Source: Thermococcus celer Vu 13 = JCM 8558 (GTDB lineage Archaea > Methanobacteriota_B > Thermococci > Thermococcales > Thermococcaceae). Taken from it: a DNA stretch of 64,000 bases. The stretch is from contig NZ_CP014854.1 in the NCBI RefSeq assembly GCF_002214365.1, forward strand, positions 496,001 through 560,000, in the 5' to 3' direction. This document shows positions 1 through 9,130 of this stretch, piece by piece. A model generated the notes under the pieces. The model was given only the letters and a program-made list of their open reading frames with translations, was not told the origin of the DNA and did not search any database. Position 1 is the stretch's first letter; each line of letters starts with the position of its first letter. The translations under genes were made by a program, and so were the position numbers.

Positions 1-397
<397 letters not shown>

Positions 398-439
398 TCA
401 CCACCATTAATTCTGGTCTCGAACTATTTAAGGCTTAGT

Positions 440-1531
440 TCAAACCAATCCCTCCCGTTCCAGCACCCGGATCACCCGCTGAAACTCCTCAAGCTTCCCA
501 CCCGTGACGACCCTTTCCGGCCGGAAGGGGCAGTCGCAGTGGGGATACTCAAGGAACGCCTCGTACGTCCCTATCCTCCTCGCTATGGCCACTATCTCCT
601 CCTTGTCCATCCCAAGGAGGGGTCTATGAACGGGAAAATCGACGCTCATCGTCTCAAAGTAGAGGTTGGTCAGTGTCTGCGACGCCACCTGCCCGAGGCT
701 ATCTCCCGTCACCACACCGAGCGCCCCCATATCCCTCGCTATCTCCGCAGCCCTCCTGAGCATCGCAACCTTGCACACCACGCACGTCCATCTCTGCATC
801 CCCACCTCGGCGAGTGCCCTCACGTAGGGCTTGAGTATCTCAAAGTGGTTCTCGATTACGAGTTCTATCGGCTCCGGGGAGTAGTCCTCGAGGACCTCAA
901 CGACCTTTTCCACAACGCTCCTCGCGTTCATGCCCTGGTCAAAGTGAACCGCCACGATTTCGGCACCGCGTTTGAGCATGAGGAAAGCGGCAACGGGGGA
1001 ATCTATGCCCCCGCTCAAAAGAGCCACGACCTTCCCTTGAGTGCCAACGGGCAAACCGCCAACGCCCCTAATTTTTTCAAAAAATACGTAAGCCTTCCCG
1101 GCAATAATCTCGATTCCGATGACGAGGTCGGGGTTCTCGAGGTCCACCTTCCATCCAAATTCATTCACAACAAACGCTCCAATCTCCCGGTTCACCTCAA
1201 CGGACGTTCTCAAGAAGGTTTTATCAAGCCTCCGGGTCTCAACTTTAAAGCTCTCCGGTGATTTGTCCTTTAAGGCTCTACGGAGGTATTCAGGAATTTC
1301 CTCGTACTCCATCACCCTCGCGGGAGATACGGAGACCACGCCGGGCACTTTGGCGATTATTCCGGCCGCCTCGTCAGGGGCGTCCACGAGTAACCTTCCC
1401 CTGATTATTTTGACCTTACATTTCATCCCTTTTCTCCGGAGTGCCTTCTCTATGTTTTCCTTAAGTTTTCTCTCGAACTCCCTTCTCTTGCCGCCTTTTA
1501 TTGCTATCTCTCCGTAGCGAACGAGAAGCAT
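440..1531 (-). CDS. thiI: tRNA 4-thiouridine synthetase ThiI
   Basis: ThiI adenylates U8 of tRNA and transfers sulfur to make 4-thiouridine; in many organisms it also feeds thiamine thiazole synthesis. The product is 363 aa. An N-terminal ferredoxin-like/THUMP region (MLLVRYGEIAIKGGKRREF) is followed near residue 170 by a PP-loop ATPase signature, ALLSGGIDSPVAA. There is no C-terminal rhodanese domain, as usual in archaea; a CDCPF motif lies near the C-terminus and VVCKVAML in the middle. The start at 1531 is preceded by GGTGGTTGAA. An upstream in-frame extension to 1588 exists but would overlap the upstream E1-like gene. It starts just 3' of that gene's stop, so the two form a likely sulfur-transfer operon. 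Confidence 0.92.
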   Translation of the reverse strand: MLLVRYGEIAIKGGKRREFERKLKENIEKALRRKGMKCKVKIIRGRLLVDAPDEAAGIIAKVPGVVSVSPARVMEYEEIPEYLRRALKDKSPESFKVETRRLDKTFLRTSVEVNREIGAFVVNEFGWKVDLENPDLVIGIEIIAGKAYVFFEKIRGVGGLPVGTQGKVVALLSGGIDSPVAAFLMLKRGAEIVAVHFDQGMNARSVVEKVVEVLEDYSPEPIELVIENHFEILKPYVRALAEVGMQRWTCVVCKVAMLRRAAEIARDMGALGVVTGDSLGQVASQTLTNLYFETMSVDFPVHRPLLGMDKEEIVAIARRIGTYEAFLEYPHCDCPFRPERVVTGGKLEEFQRVIRVLEREGLV

Positions 1532-1532
1532 T

Positions 1533-2501
1533 TCAACCACCCAGATAGCGGGCGAAGAAGTTCTTTGCCTCCTTCCCGTCCTCGACACCGCGGATTACCA
1601 TCCTCCCCGTCTTGAACACCAGTATCTCAGCGTAGTCGTCCTCGAACTGGATGAACTGGCTCGTCTTCAGGTACTCGATGCCGAGCTTTTCGAGCCTCTC
1701 CGCGAACTCGTCGAGGTCTATGCTCATTCTCTCGGGCGGCGTCACCTGGATAGAGCCGTCACACATGCGCTCGACCTTTATCCGCTTTTCGAGGAACGTG
1801 AGTTCTTTCCTCACGCAGGCAGGGCAGTCCTCCCTCCTCGGTATCCTTATCTTCTCGAAGTCCATGCTCCTGAGGTCAAAGAAGAACAGCTCGCTCCCCA
1901 CCTCCTCGCCGAGCAGGATCTTCGCGGCCAGCGCGACGGCCAGGGAAGCGGCGAAGCTCGGGACGTAGCTCATTATGCCGGCCATCGCACAGGTCGGCAT
2001 GGGTCTCTCCGGGAGTTTGGGCATCAAACAGCGGAAGCAGGTGGTTTTTCCCGGAATTACCGGCATTACGTTGCCGTAGGTCGAGAGGACGCCGACGTAA
2101 ATCCACGGCTTGTTCTCCCTTATGGCGTAGTCGTTTATCACCATGCGGGTGTAGATGTTGTCGGTTCCGTCTATTATGAGGTCTGCCCCGTCGAGCAGGC
2201 CCACCGTCCCGGGGTTGAGGTCCTCGAAGTGTCCGACGACCCCAAAGCGCTCCCTCAGAGCCTCCACCTTCGGCTTCCCGACGTCCTCTTTGGTGTATAC
2301 CGTCCTCGGGAGGTCGCTCTCGTCAACAAAATCCCTGTCGATGACGATGATCTTCCCGACACCGAGCTTGTGGAGGAAGTAAACCTCCCAGCTCCCCAGC
2401 GCGCCGGCCCCGACTACGGCGACGGTGCTCTCACCCAGCTTCCTCTGGCCTTCAATACCAATGATTGGGAAGTGTCTCGAAAAGTCCATCTCTACCTTCA
2501 T
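1533..2501 (-). CDS. ThiF/MoeB/HesA-family E1-like adenylyltransferase
   Basis: E1-like enzyme that adenylates the C-terminal glycine of a small ubiquitin-like sulfur carrier (MoaD, ThiS or SAMP type). The product is 322 aa. It has a Rossmann nucleotide motif VVGAGALGSWE near residue 30, the acidic IDRDFVDESDLPRT stretch, the DGTDNIYTRM motif, and two CxxC pairs (CFRC and CPAC) that normally hold zinc. The start has RBS GGTGGGAG. About 80 C-terminal residues after the second CxxC form an extra domain I do not recognise. It is directly upstream of thiI, so it may supply activated sulfur for tRNA thiolation or cofactors. The exact carrier cannot be read from the sequence. Confidence 0.85.
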   Translation of the reverse strand: MKVEMDFSRHFPIIGIEGQRKLGESTVAVVGAGALGSWEVYFLHKLGVGKIIVIDRDFVDESDLPRTVYTKEDVGKPKVEALRERFGVVGHFEDLNPGTVGLLDGADLIIDGTDNIYTRMVINDYAIRENKPWIYVGVLSTYGNVMPVIPGKTTCFRCLMPKLPERPMPTCAMAGIMSYVPSFAASLAVALAAKILLGEEVGSELFFFDLRSMDFEKIRIPRREDCPACVRKELTFLEKRIKVERMCDGSIQVTPPERMSIDLDEFAERLEKLGIEYLKTSQFIQFEDDYAEILVFKTGRMVIRGVEDGKEAKNFFARYLGG

Positions 2502-2621
2502 GCTCCCACCACATTCCCCTTGGGCGGGAGGATAAAAAGGGTTTTGGAAACCAAAGGTTGAGGTTCAGAAAGACCAAAAGAAATTTCTACCCCGACAACT
2601 AACCCACGGAGGGGATCAAAA

Positions 2622-3161
2622 ATGCATCGCTTCAACCCGAAACATGCGCACGTCCTGAACTCCGGGTGGAGGCAGAAAGTTTTTCCAGCGGAGGAGGTCG
2701 TGGAGTTCGCCCTCAGCGAGATGCGGAGAAAAGAAGTCGCCGTGGACGTCGGCGCCGGCACCGGCTACCTCACCGTGCCCCTTGCGAGGGCCTTTGGGAA
2801 GGTCTACGCCATCGAGATAAACCCGGAGATGGCGGGGAAACTTGAGGAGAGGCTCAGACGGGAGGGTTTAACCAACGTGGAGGTGATGGTGACGGGGGAA
2901 CCGCCCGAGCTGGAGGACTTTGACCTGGCGGTTTTCTCAAGCGTTCTCCACGAGATGGAGGACCCCCGGGAGTACCTCCGCTGGGCCGGAAACGCCCTCG
3001 TCCTCGTCGCGGAGTGGAAAAAGGAACCCATCCCCTTTGGACCGCCCGTGGAGGAGAGGCTCTCGCCGGAGGAGGTCATGGAGCTTGCCGAAAACTTCGA
3101 AGTGATAAAATACCGGGAGCTCGAGTACCACTACCTGATGCTGCTGAAACCGAAGGTGTGA
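2622..3161 (+). CDS. Class I SAM-dependent methyltransferase
   Basis: Small methyltransferase of 179 aa. The SAM-binding glycine motif VDVGAGTGYLTVPLA sits near residues 46-60, followed by the acidic YAIEINPEM strand that binds the ribose hydroxyls. After these come a DLAVFSSVLHE motif IV-like region and a short C-terminus. The ATG has a good RBS, GGAGGGG. Substrate is unknown; the family includes small-molecule and protein methylases. It is followed after 9 nt by the nitroreductase gene, so the two are probably co-transcribed. Confidence 0.8.
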   Translation: MHRFNPKHAHVLNSGWRQKVFPAEEVVEFALSEMRRKEVAVDVGAGTGYLTVPLARAFGKVYAIEINPEMAGKLEERLRREGLTNVEVMVTGEPPELEDFDLAVFSSVLHEMEDPREYLRWAGNALVLVAEWKKEPIPFGPPVEERLSPEEVMELAENFEVIKYRELEYHYLMLLKPKV

Positions 3162-3170
3162 GGTGGTAAC

Positions 3171-3707
3171 ATGGAGTTTTTTGAGGTTCTCAGAAAGAGG
3201 AGGAGCGTAAGGAGGTTTCAGGACAAACCCGTACCGCGTGAACTCGTGGAGAGACTCCTCGAGGCGGCGTTCTTGTCCCCGAGTTCCTTCAACAAAAGGC
3301 CGTGGCACTTCATCGTGATCGATGATAGGGAAAAGCTCAAGGCCCTGTCAAAGGCCAAGCTTGGGGCCGCAGGTCTGGCCACCGCACCGCTGGCGATAGT
3401 GGTGACGGCCGACGAGAGCCGGAGTGACGTCTGGGTGGAAGATGCAAGCATAGCGGCGGAGCACATTCAGCTGGCCGCCTTCGACCTCGGACTGGGCTCC
3501 TTCTGGGTGCAGATAAGGAACAGGATGCACGATGAGGGAAAGACCGCCGAGGACTACGTGAGGGAACTGCTCGATATACCGCCGAACTACCGCGTCCTCT
3601 GCATTGTAGGAATCGGCTACCCGGCGGAGAAAAAGCCACCCCACGGGGACGAGGTCTTCGAGCCGGAGAAGGTGAGCCGGAACAGCTTCGGCAAACCCTG
3701 GAAGTGA
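3171..3707 (+). CDS. Nitroreductase-family flavoprotein
   Basis: FMN-dependent oxidoreductase of the nitroreductase superfamily, 178 aa. The N-terminus MEFFEVLRKRRSVRRFQDKP carries the RRSxRxF phosphate-binding motif of the family, then SPSSFNKRPWHFIVI. A central segment, AAEHIQLAAFDLGLGSFWVQ, is the usual dimer/FMN region, and a VGIGYPAEKK motif is near the C-terminus. Family members reduce nitro compounds, quinones or flavins with NAD(P)H; the physiological substrate is not evident here. RBS is GAGGTGG. It follows the methyltransferase closely. Confidence 0.87.
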   Translation: MEFFEVLRKRRSVRRFQDKPVPRELVERLLEAAFLSPSSFNKRPWHFIVIDDREKLKALSKAKLGAAGLATAPLAIVVTADESRSDVWVEDASIAAEHIQLAAFDLGLGSFWVQIRNRMHDEGKTAEDYVRELLDIPPNYRVLCIVGIGYPAEKKPPHGDEVFEPEKVSRNSFGKPWK

Positions 3708-3813
3708 TTCCAGGGCGAAGTATTGCGGTAGCGTAGAGTACCCCTTTCAGGTTTGCAGTATGGAAAAGATAAACGTTATAACGTGCACAGGAGTAGATGG
3801 CCCGGTGATGGCA

Positions 3814-4143
3814 ATGGTCAAAGCACTTGTCATAATATCGAGCGACGATGATAAAGCCCTCGTTGGCTTCATGTGGGCCACCAACGCCCTCAAACACGGG
3901 TGGGTGGAGGATGTGGAGGTTATCCTCTTCGGTCCCATCGAGAGGGCGGTGGCGGAGGGAGACGGGCGCTTTCTCCCGTGGGTGGAGAAACTTAAGGAAT
4001 CCGGAAAGCTCCCGATAGCGTGCAGGAGACTTGCCGAGATGGAGGGCTTTGAGGTCTCCCTAAAGAAGTACACCAGAGTCGAGTACGTGGGAAAGATAAT
4101 AGCGGACTACCTCGAGAAGGGCTACGTCCCGATGACGTTTTAA
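3814..4143 (+). CDS. DsrE-like family protein
   Basis: Product of 109 aa from the ATG at 3814, which has GGTGAT ten bases before it. A longer reading to 3760 lacks an RBS and has an unfamilial N-terminus. MVKALVIISSDDDKALVGFM opens a DsrE/DsrF-like alpha/beta fold in which proteins bind sulfur or small ligands. The only Cys lies in LPIACRRLAEM. The family appears in sulfur-relay proteins, but no other dsr or tus gene is adjacent, so a sulfur role is only a possibility. Single gene between the nitroreductase and the ccdA fusion. Confidence 0.7.
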   Translation: MVKALVIISSDDDKALVGFMWATNALKHGWVEDVEVILFGPIERAVAEGDGRFLPWVEKLKESGKLPIACRRLAEMEGFEVSLKKYTRVEYVGKIIADYLEKGYVPMTF

Positions 4144-4175
4144 ATCCCCTCTTCAATCCTTTTCAGGTGAGAATA

Positions 4176-5474
4176 ATGCGCAGGATGCTTCTGATGCTCG
4201 CGGTTCTGTCGCTGTTCGTGGGGCTCGTAAGTGCGGGGACTGTAAAGTACGGAAATCTATCTTTCCACGAGGTCGATAATTCTAAGGAACTTCAGGAACT
4301 CGTTTCATCACACAACGGGGAGTACTTCTTCCTCTTCTACAACTCCCAGACCTGTCCCGCCTGCGGATACATGAAAACGGACGTCTTTCCAACACCAACC
4401 GCCGAAAAGGCGTTGAAAAACCTCGTCCTGGTGTCCATCGACGTTTACAGGGGGCGGGAGATAACAACGCTCCGGTACAGGGTCTACGACCCCGTGCTGG
4501 TCATCCAGCCGGAGAACGCCGGCTACTACAAACCCCAAAAGCCGGGGGAGGAGATAAGCGTCGGCGTTCCCGGGACTCCGACGATGGTGATCTTCAAGGC
4601 CGTCAACGGAACGATGGTCCTTAGAGGAGTGGCCGTCGGTGCCCTGAACCCCCAGGGGCTGGCTTACTTCGTCGATAGGGCAACAGGAGGTGAGATGAAA
4701 AGAACGCCCGCCAGGCCCACCTCGGATACCGGCGGTTCATCAGAACCAAAACCCTCAAACGGGAAGACCAACCTCGGCCTGGCCGTCCTGCTTCCGGTGT
4801 TCTCGGCCGGGATCCTCAGTGTCTTCTCTCCCTGCGTTCTTCCCGTGATAATCGGAACCCTCTCGCTCACATTCGCGAACAGGAACGTAGGAGCCGTAGT
4901 GGCGGGGATGGTCGCGTCCTTCGCCCTTCTCGGTGCCCTCGTTGGTGGTCTCGGGGAGTACGCCGCACAGATACAGGGGGCGCTTTACCTCCTCGGCGGG
5001 CTTGGTTTCATCGTTGTGGGCGCGAGCCTCGTCAGCGAGAGGGTGAGCGAAAGGATAGAGCGTTTTCTCAGCTTCTCCCCAGCGGATGGGGTGGCCAGGA
5101 AGAGGGGATTGGTCTACGATTTCTTCCTCGGCTCCGCGCTGGGGGCAACGTGGCTCGGCTGTATCGCGCCCTACGTGGGCTTTGCCGTTATAACCGCCGC
5201 CCTAAGCAGGAACACGCTGAGCGGGGTAATCGTGATGGGAACCTACGGGCTCGGTATGGGACTGACCGTCTACCTGCTGACGGAATCTAAGGAGCTCGGT
5301 GGGTGGGTAAACAGGAAGTTCCTCTCGGGGAGGCTCTCCCTGAGCGGCGGAGGAAAAGTCAGGTGGGAAATAGCCCTTGGAGTGACACTGATCGCCCTGG
5401 GCTTGCTGATGCTTACGGAGCTCACCCCACTCAAGCTCTGGAGCGGCCTTTTTGAATCGCTCTCTAAGCTGTGA
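4176..5474 (+). CDS. Extracytoplasmic thioredoxin domain fused to CcdA/DsbD membrane domain
   Basis: Thiol-disulfide electron conduit of 432 aa. An N-terminal signal (MRRMLLMLAVLSLFVGLVSA) leads into a thioredoxin-like domain with the CPAC redox motif at about residues 60-63. A polar linker (residues ~170-200) precedes a CcdA/DsbD-type membrane domain. Its first helix carries SVFSPCVLPVIIG (Cys ~218) and the paired Cys is in WLGCIAPYVGF (~328), the two transmembrane cysteines that carry electrons from cytoplasmic thioredoxin. Start: GGTGAG then ATG at 4176; a GTG at 4167 overlaps that RBS. The role is probably to reduce exported disulfides. It stands alone with no cytochrome c genes nearby. 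Confidence 0.85.
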   Translation: MRRMLLMLAVLSLFVGLVSAGTVKYGNLSFHEVDNSKELQELVSSHNGEYFFLFYNSQTCPACGYMKTDVFPTPTAEKALKNLVLVSIDVYRGREITTLRYRVYDPVLVIQPENAGYYKPQKPGEEISVGVPGTPTMVIFKAVNGTMVLRGVAVGALNPQGLAYFVDRATGGEMKRTPARPTSDTGGSSEPKPSNGKTNLGLAVLLPVFSAGILSVFSPCVLPVIIGTLSLTFANRNVGAVVAGMVASFALLGALVGGLGEYAAQIQGALYLLGGLGFIVVGASLVSERVSERIERFLSFSPADGVARKRGLVYDFFLGSALGATWLGCIAPYVGFAVITAALSRNTLSGVIVMGTYGLGMGLTVYLLTESKELGGWVNRKFLSGRLSLSGGGKVRWEIALGVTLIALGLLMLTELTPLKLWSGLFESLSKL

Positions 5475-5492
5475 GGGACGTTAAAAAAGAAG

Positions 5493-7004
5493 TCAACCAA
5501 TCCTCCTCAACCTTATCATCCCAAACAAATTCTTAAAACCACTGACAATCAAATCAATAAGGCTCCCATCATCACTGTAGTAAGTACCCACATAACCCCC
5601 TCCTTTTTTATATTCTTCAATTCTGGCAATAATCCAGCCTGGGGCATAATACTCACTGAATACTGGCTTTGGGTTCTTAATGAACTCTGGTGGGTTCTTC
5701 TTTTCAATGAATGGGTTGATGCTCATGACTTTCTGGAGCCTGCCCTCCTTGGCCAGCTTCTCTTTAAGCATGTTATAACTGACCACTTCCCACCATCCAT
5801 ACACATCCTCAGCCTTCACTTTGAAAGTCTCCACTTCTCCATTTCCAAGAGGAACAGTGTAAGTAATGTATTCTTCTCCTCCAGTTAAAGCAGTCACATT
5901 CTTTCTAAGTATTACATTGTGAATGTATGGGTCTTCAGGTGTTGGAAGCTCCATAAGAGAAATCACAACATATAAATTACCAAACTCATTAAATGCATCA
6001 GGGGATTTCCCATCATAACCATGCTTAAACCAGTAGAATAAGCCTCCACTATGGTGTTTAAAGTCACTGTAAATGTACCAGAAGAGTGCCTCATCAAGAC
6101 TGTCAAACTGAATCATGCCAGCAGGAACATACACTTTAGTCCCCCCATCCACAGCAAAAATGCTCTCAGAAGTTCCAAGATAATATTCAAAATTTTGAAC
6201 AGATGTGATATACTTAACTCTTGCCTCTTTAGTATATAAATACCTTTTGTAAGCAGATGAGTTGATGCCATCTGAGTATATGTAAAAGTAATTTGTAACA
6301 GCCCATTGGCTATAAATTTCCCACTTTCCAGTGTCAGGATAATAAACAAGTAAGTCAACATGGCCAACACCATAAACATTACCATCCTTGTCTGAAGGAA
6401 AAATGCTAAGTTCAAAGTATTTTGCATTTATCCCCATTAGCTTATTCAAATGATAAAGCATTGAATACTCAAACAAGTCAGTACCATCACAGTCAATACT
6501 CTTTCCCTTAATAGCATCACTTGGCAATTTAGGAGATGTATCTGAGTATGAAATTCTCCAGAACATACTGGTGCTGCCAATGATGTAAGTCCTCATGACT
6601 TCTGGAGTGTAGGGAAGCCCAAGCTCATTAAGGTCATAAAACATCCACTTTAACACATCCCTCTTGTCAACACCCATCCACTTGTTAGCCTCACCTCTTA
6701 TATCCAAAATTTTGGAAAGAATCTCAGCATCATCCTTAGTATACCTCCCATACATTCCATCCAGACTAATCTTAAAAGTATCAAGAACCAATTCACTATT
6801 TAAATCCTCAGCAAGCTTTTTAGAATCAAAGTACTCCCAGAGTGAATGGTGTGTGCCATTGCCATGAATTTCAGGTTTTGAGTTTACTGGTGATTTGGGT
6901 GGGTTCACAGGCTTTAAGAACTCATACTCATTACCCATGAATTCAAACTTACTCAAAGTGTAACCTTCAGGTGGAGCAGGAACAGCAGACCTCTTACCAA
7001 ACAT
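5493..7004 (-). CDS. Transglutaminase-like cysteine-protease-fold protein, A+T-rich
   Basis: Product of 503 aa that looks like the mature part of a secreted protein. A transglutaminase-like triad is visible: Cys in KSIDCDGTDLFEYSML (~residue 172), His in VYGVGHVDLLVYY and Asp in the following YYPDTGKWEIY. The C-terminus has aromatic-rich segments and ends in a short hydrophobic/basic tail. The DNA is clearly richer in A+T than the flanking G+C-rich genes, suggesting transfer or relaxed constraint. There is no signal peptide and no RBS at the ATG, which overlaps the stop of the upstream reading frame (TAATG). Reading the preceding codons in this frame gives NNNDYDIV joined naturally to the N-terminus. 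See the frameshift finding. Substrate unknown. Confidence 0.7.
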   Translation of the reverse strand: MFGKRSAVPAPPEGYTLSKFEFMGNEYEFLKPVNPPKSPVNSKPEIHGNGTHHSLWEYFDSKKLAEDLNSELVLDTFKISLDGMYGRYTKDDAEILSKILDIRGEANKWMGVDKRDVLKWMFYDLNELGLPYTPEVMRTYIIGSTSMFWRISYSDTSPKLPSDAIKGKSIDCDGTDLFEYSMLYHLNKLMGINAKYFELSIFPSDKDGNVYGVGHVDLLVYYPDTGKWEIYSQWAVTNYFYIYSDGINSSAYKRYLYTKEARVKYITSVQNFEYYLGTSESIFAVDGGTKVYVPAGMIQFDSLDEALFWYIYSDFKHHSGGLFYWFKHGYDGKSPDAFNEFGNLYVVISLMELPTPEDPYIHNVILRKNVTALTGGEEYITYTVPLGNGEVETFKVKAEDVYGWWEVVSYNMLKEKLAKEGRLQKVMSINPFIEKKNPPEFIKNPKPVFSEYYAPGWIIARIEEYKKGGGYVGTYYSDDGSLIDLIVSGFKNLFGMIRLRRIG

Positions 7005-7195
7005 TACAATATCATAGTCATTATTATTCTATTCTCAAAAGGCACTACAATAAACTTACCCACATGATAAAAAGCACCCATCACACCATTAGCCTCAACA
7101 TCATCAGCAGTCAATGAAGCAGGAGCAGTAACATTACCCACTATGAGAAACACAATAAACATAACAGCAAACAACTTCACCACATACCTGAACAT
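7004..7195 (-). pseudogene. Signal-peptide part of the transglutaminase-like gene, in a different frame
   Basis: Short reading frame encoding a signal peptide (MFRYVVKLFAVMFIVFLIVG) and about 40 further residues ending ...PFENRIIMTMIL. The ATG at 7195 has GGGATGG before it; an ATG at 7201 is also possible. It ends at a TAA overlapping the next gene's ATG. The downstream protein is exported-like but has no signal, and this peptide is too short to function alone. Both belong, I infer, to one secreted protein broken near an AAT repeat (7018-7031). An alternative is genuine translational coupling of two polypeptides. Confidence 0.55.
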
Positions 7196-7218
7196 TGCCA
7201 TCCCATTGTTTGACAATA

Positions 7219-7232
7219 TCTTGAAACTTATA
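7219..7232 (-). promoter_or_regulatory. TATA box for the signal-peptide/transglutaminase-like gene
   Basis: On the minus strand the sequence AAAGTATATAAG lies about 30 nt upstream of the start at 7195-7201, the position expected for an archaeal TATA box. Confidence 0.55.
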
Positions 7233-7373
7233 TACTTTATCTCCAGGGCATGTTTTTTTAATGATGGATCCAAACTTGCAACCAGTAGGGCCTGCCGGAT
7301 ATTCTCCCACCACTGAAGGTTCCGGGATTCTTTTTTAGGATTCCAGAAGAAAATTATATAAACATAATTAGCA

Positions 7374-7383
7374 AACCTTATAA
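7374..7383 (+). promoter_or_regulatory. TATA box for 2-oxoacid:ferredoxin oxidoreductase operon
   Basis: AACCTTATAAT lies about 40 nt before the GTG/ATG region of the alpha-subunit gene and fits a BRE/TATA element. A second A+T-rich TATA-like string, TTATATAA, is at about 7353. Confidence 0.5.
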
Positions 7384-7417
7384 TGTCAAAAGTCGAACTT
7401 ATGGGGAGTGATGTCAC

Positions 7418-9130
7418 ATGGTGGAGTTCAAGGAGGACGTTTCTATAGTTCTCGGCGGAGCGGCCGGGCAGGGCATCCAGACCGTCGAAGCTATTCTGAC
7501 GTACGCGCTCAAGCGCTCGGGCTACCACGTCTACGCCAACAAGGAGTACATGTCCCGCGTCAGGGGCGGCATAAACACGACGGAGATAAGGGTCTCGTCC
7601 AGGCGTGTCAGGGCCTTCGTGAGGAGGATAGACATCCTCGTCCCATTCAAGCAGGGCGTCCTGAGCTGGGTCAGGAACAGGCTGTCGGAGAGCACCGTAG
7701 TTCTCGGGGAGAAGGGCAACGTCGAGGAGGACTTTTTAGGTAAGGTAAACCTCGTCGAGGTGCCGCTGACGAAGCTCGCCCTCGAGACCGGCAGTCAGCT
7801 CTACCTCAACACCACCGCCGCTGGCTTAATCGTTGGGCTCTTCCACGGCGACTTCGAGGCGGTGGAGGAGTACGTAAGGAAGCGCTTCGAGAGCAAGGGC
7901 GAGAACGTGGTCAGGAAGAACATAGAGGCGGCCAGGAAGGGCTACGACCTCGGGGTTAAGCTCTGCGACGAGGGAACCATCAGGGTAGAGGTCGAGAGGG
8001 ACGAGAGGGTTAAGGACGAGATACTCCTCACCGGAACTGAGGCGGTGGGGATAGGCGCCCTCGCGGGTGGCATGAACTTCCTGAGCTTCTACCCGATGAG
8101 CCCGTCAACCGGCGTTTCCACCTTCGCGGCCCAGCACGCGGAGGAGTTCGGGATAGTGGTCGAGCAGGTCGAGGACGAGATATCGGCGATAAACATGGCC
8201 CTTGGGGCGTGGTTCGGTGGAGCGAGGGCCATGGTGAGCACATCTGGCGGAGGCTTCGCCCTCATGAGCGAGGCCATGAGCCTGGCGGGAATGGCGGAGA
8301 ACCCCGTTGTGGTGCACCTCGCCCAGAGGCCCGGGCCCGCAACCGGTCTGCCCACGAGGACGATGCAGGGCGACCTGAACCTCGTTCTCCACGCCGGACA
8401 CGGCGACTTCCCGAGGATAATCCTCGCCCCCGGAACGCTGGAGGAGGCCTTCTACCTGAGCGCCGAGGCCTTCAACCTGGCTGACAGGTATCAGGTTCCC
8501 CTGATAATCCTGACCGACCAGTACTTCGTTGACACCTACTACAACCTGTCCAAGCCCGACGTTGGGAAGGTGAGGTTCGAGAGGTACATCGTCGAGGCGA
8601 AGCCCGGCTACCGGCGCTACGAGCTGACAGAGGACGGGATCTCCCCGAGGGCAGTTCCTGGTTACGGCGAGGAGGTGGTTGTCGCCAACGGCAACGAGCA
8701 CGACGAGTGGGGCGACATAACCGAGGACGCGGAGTTAACGGTTAAGATGCAGGAGAAGAGGGCGAAGCTGAAGCTCGGGACCATAAGGAAGAACGCGCCC
8801 CTGCCGAAGCTCATCGGAAGCGAGGACGCGAAATACATCGTCGTCAACTGGGGCTCGACGTTCCACGTCGTCGAGGAGGCCATAAGAGAGCTCGGAAGGG
8901 ACGACGTCGCCCAGCTACACTTCAGCTGGCTCTATCCATTGAACCCGGAGGCGAGGCGGTTCTTCGAGGGCAAAACGGTGATAGTGGTGGAGAACAACAT
9001 CACCGGCCAGTTCGCTGACCTGCTTGAGAAGGAGCTTGGAGTTGAGGTCCATCACCGCATCCTGAAGTACGACGGGAGGCCCTTCTCCGTGGAGGAGGTT
9101 CTTGAGAAGCTCAGGGGGGTGGTAGAATGA
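7418..9130 (+). CDS. 2-oxoacid:ferredoxin oxidoreductase, fused gamma-alpha subunit
   Basis: Subunit of a ferredoxin-dependent 2-oxoacid oxidoreductase (2-oxoglutarate/Kor type or a broad-range 2-oxoacid enzyme): oxidative decarboxylation to an acyl-CoA with reduction of ferredoxin. The 570-aa product has an N-terminal gamma domain (VLGGAAGQGIQTVEAIL, residues 11-27; CoA-binding region) fused to an alpha domain beginning near residue 205 (LLTGTEAVGIGALAGGM). The latter holds YPMSPST and the EDEISAINMALGA segment seen in the family. Its start ATG (7418) follows GTGATG. It overlaps the beta gene by 4 nt. No separate delta ferredoxin subunit gene is present, typical of the two-subunit type. Confidence 0.9.
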   Translation: MVEFKEDVSIVLGGAAGQGIQTVEAILTYALKRSGYHVYANKEYMSRVRGGINTTEIRVSSRRVRAFVRRIDILVPFKQGVLSWVRNRLSESTVVLGEKGNVEEDFLGKVNLVEVPLTKLALETGSQLYLNTTAAGLIVGLFHGDFEAVEEYVRKRFESKGENVVRKNIEAARKGYDLGVKLCDEGTIRVEVERDERVKDEILLTGTEAVGIGALAGGMNFLSFYPMSPSTGVSTFAAQHAEEFGIVVEQVEDEISAINMALGAWFGGARAMVSTSGGGFALMSEAMSLAGMAENPVVVHLAQRPGPATGLPTRTMQGDLNLVLHAGHGDFPRIILAPGTLEEAFYLSAEAFNLADRYQVPLIILTDQYFVDTYYNLSKPDVGKVRFERYIVEAKPGYRRYELTEDGISPRAVPGYGEEVVVANGNEHDEWGDITEDAELTVKMQEKRAKLKLGTIRKNAPLPKLIGSEDAKYIVVNWGSTFHVVEEAIRELGRDDVAQLHFSWLYPLNPEARRFFEGKTVIVVENNITGQFADLLEKELGVEVHHRILKYDGRPFSVEEVLEKLRGVVE

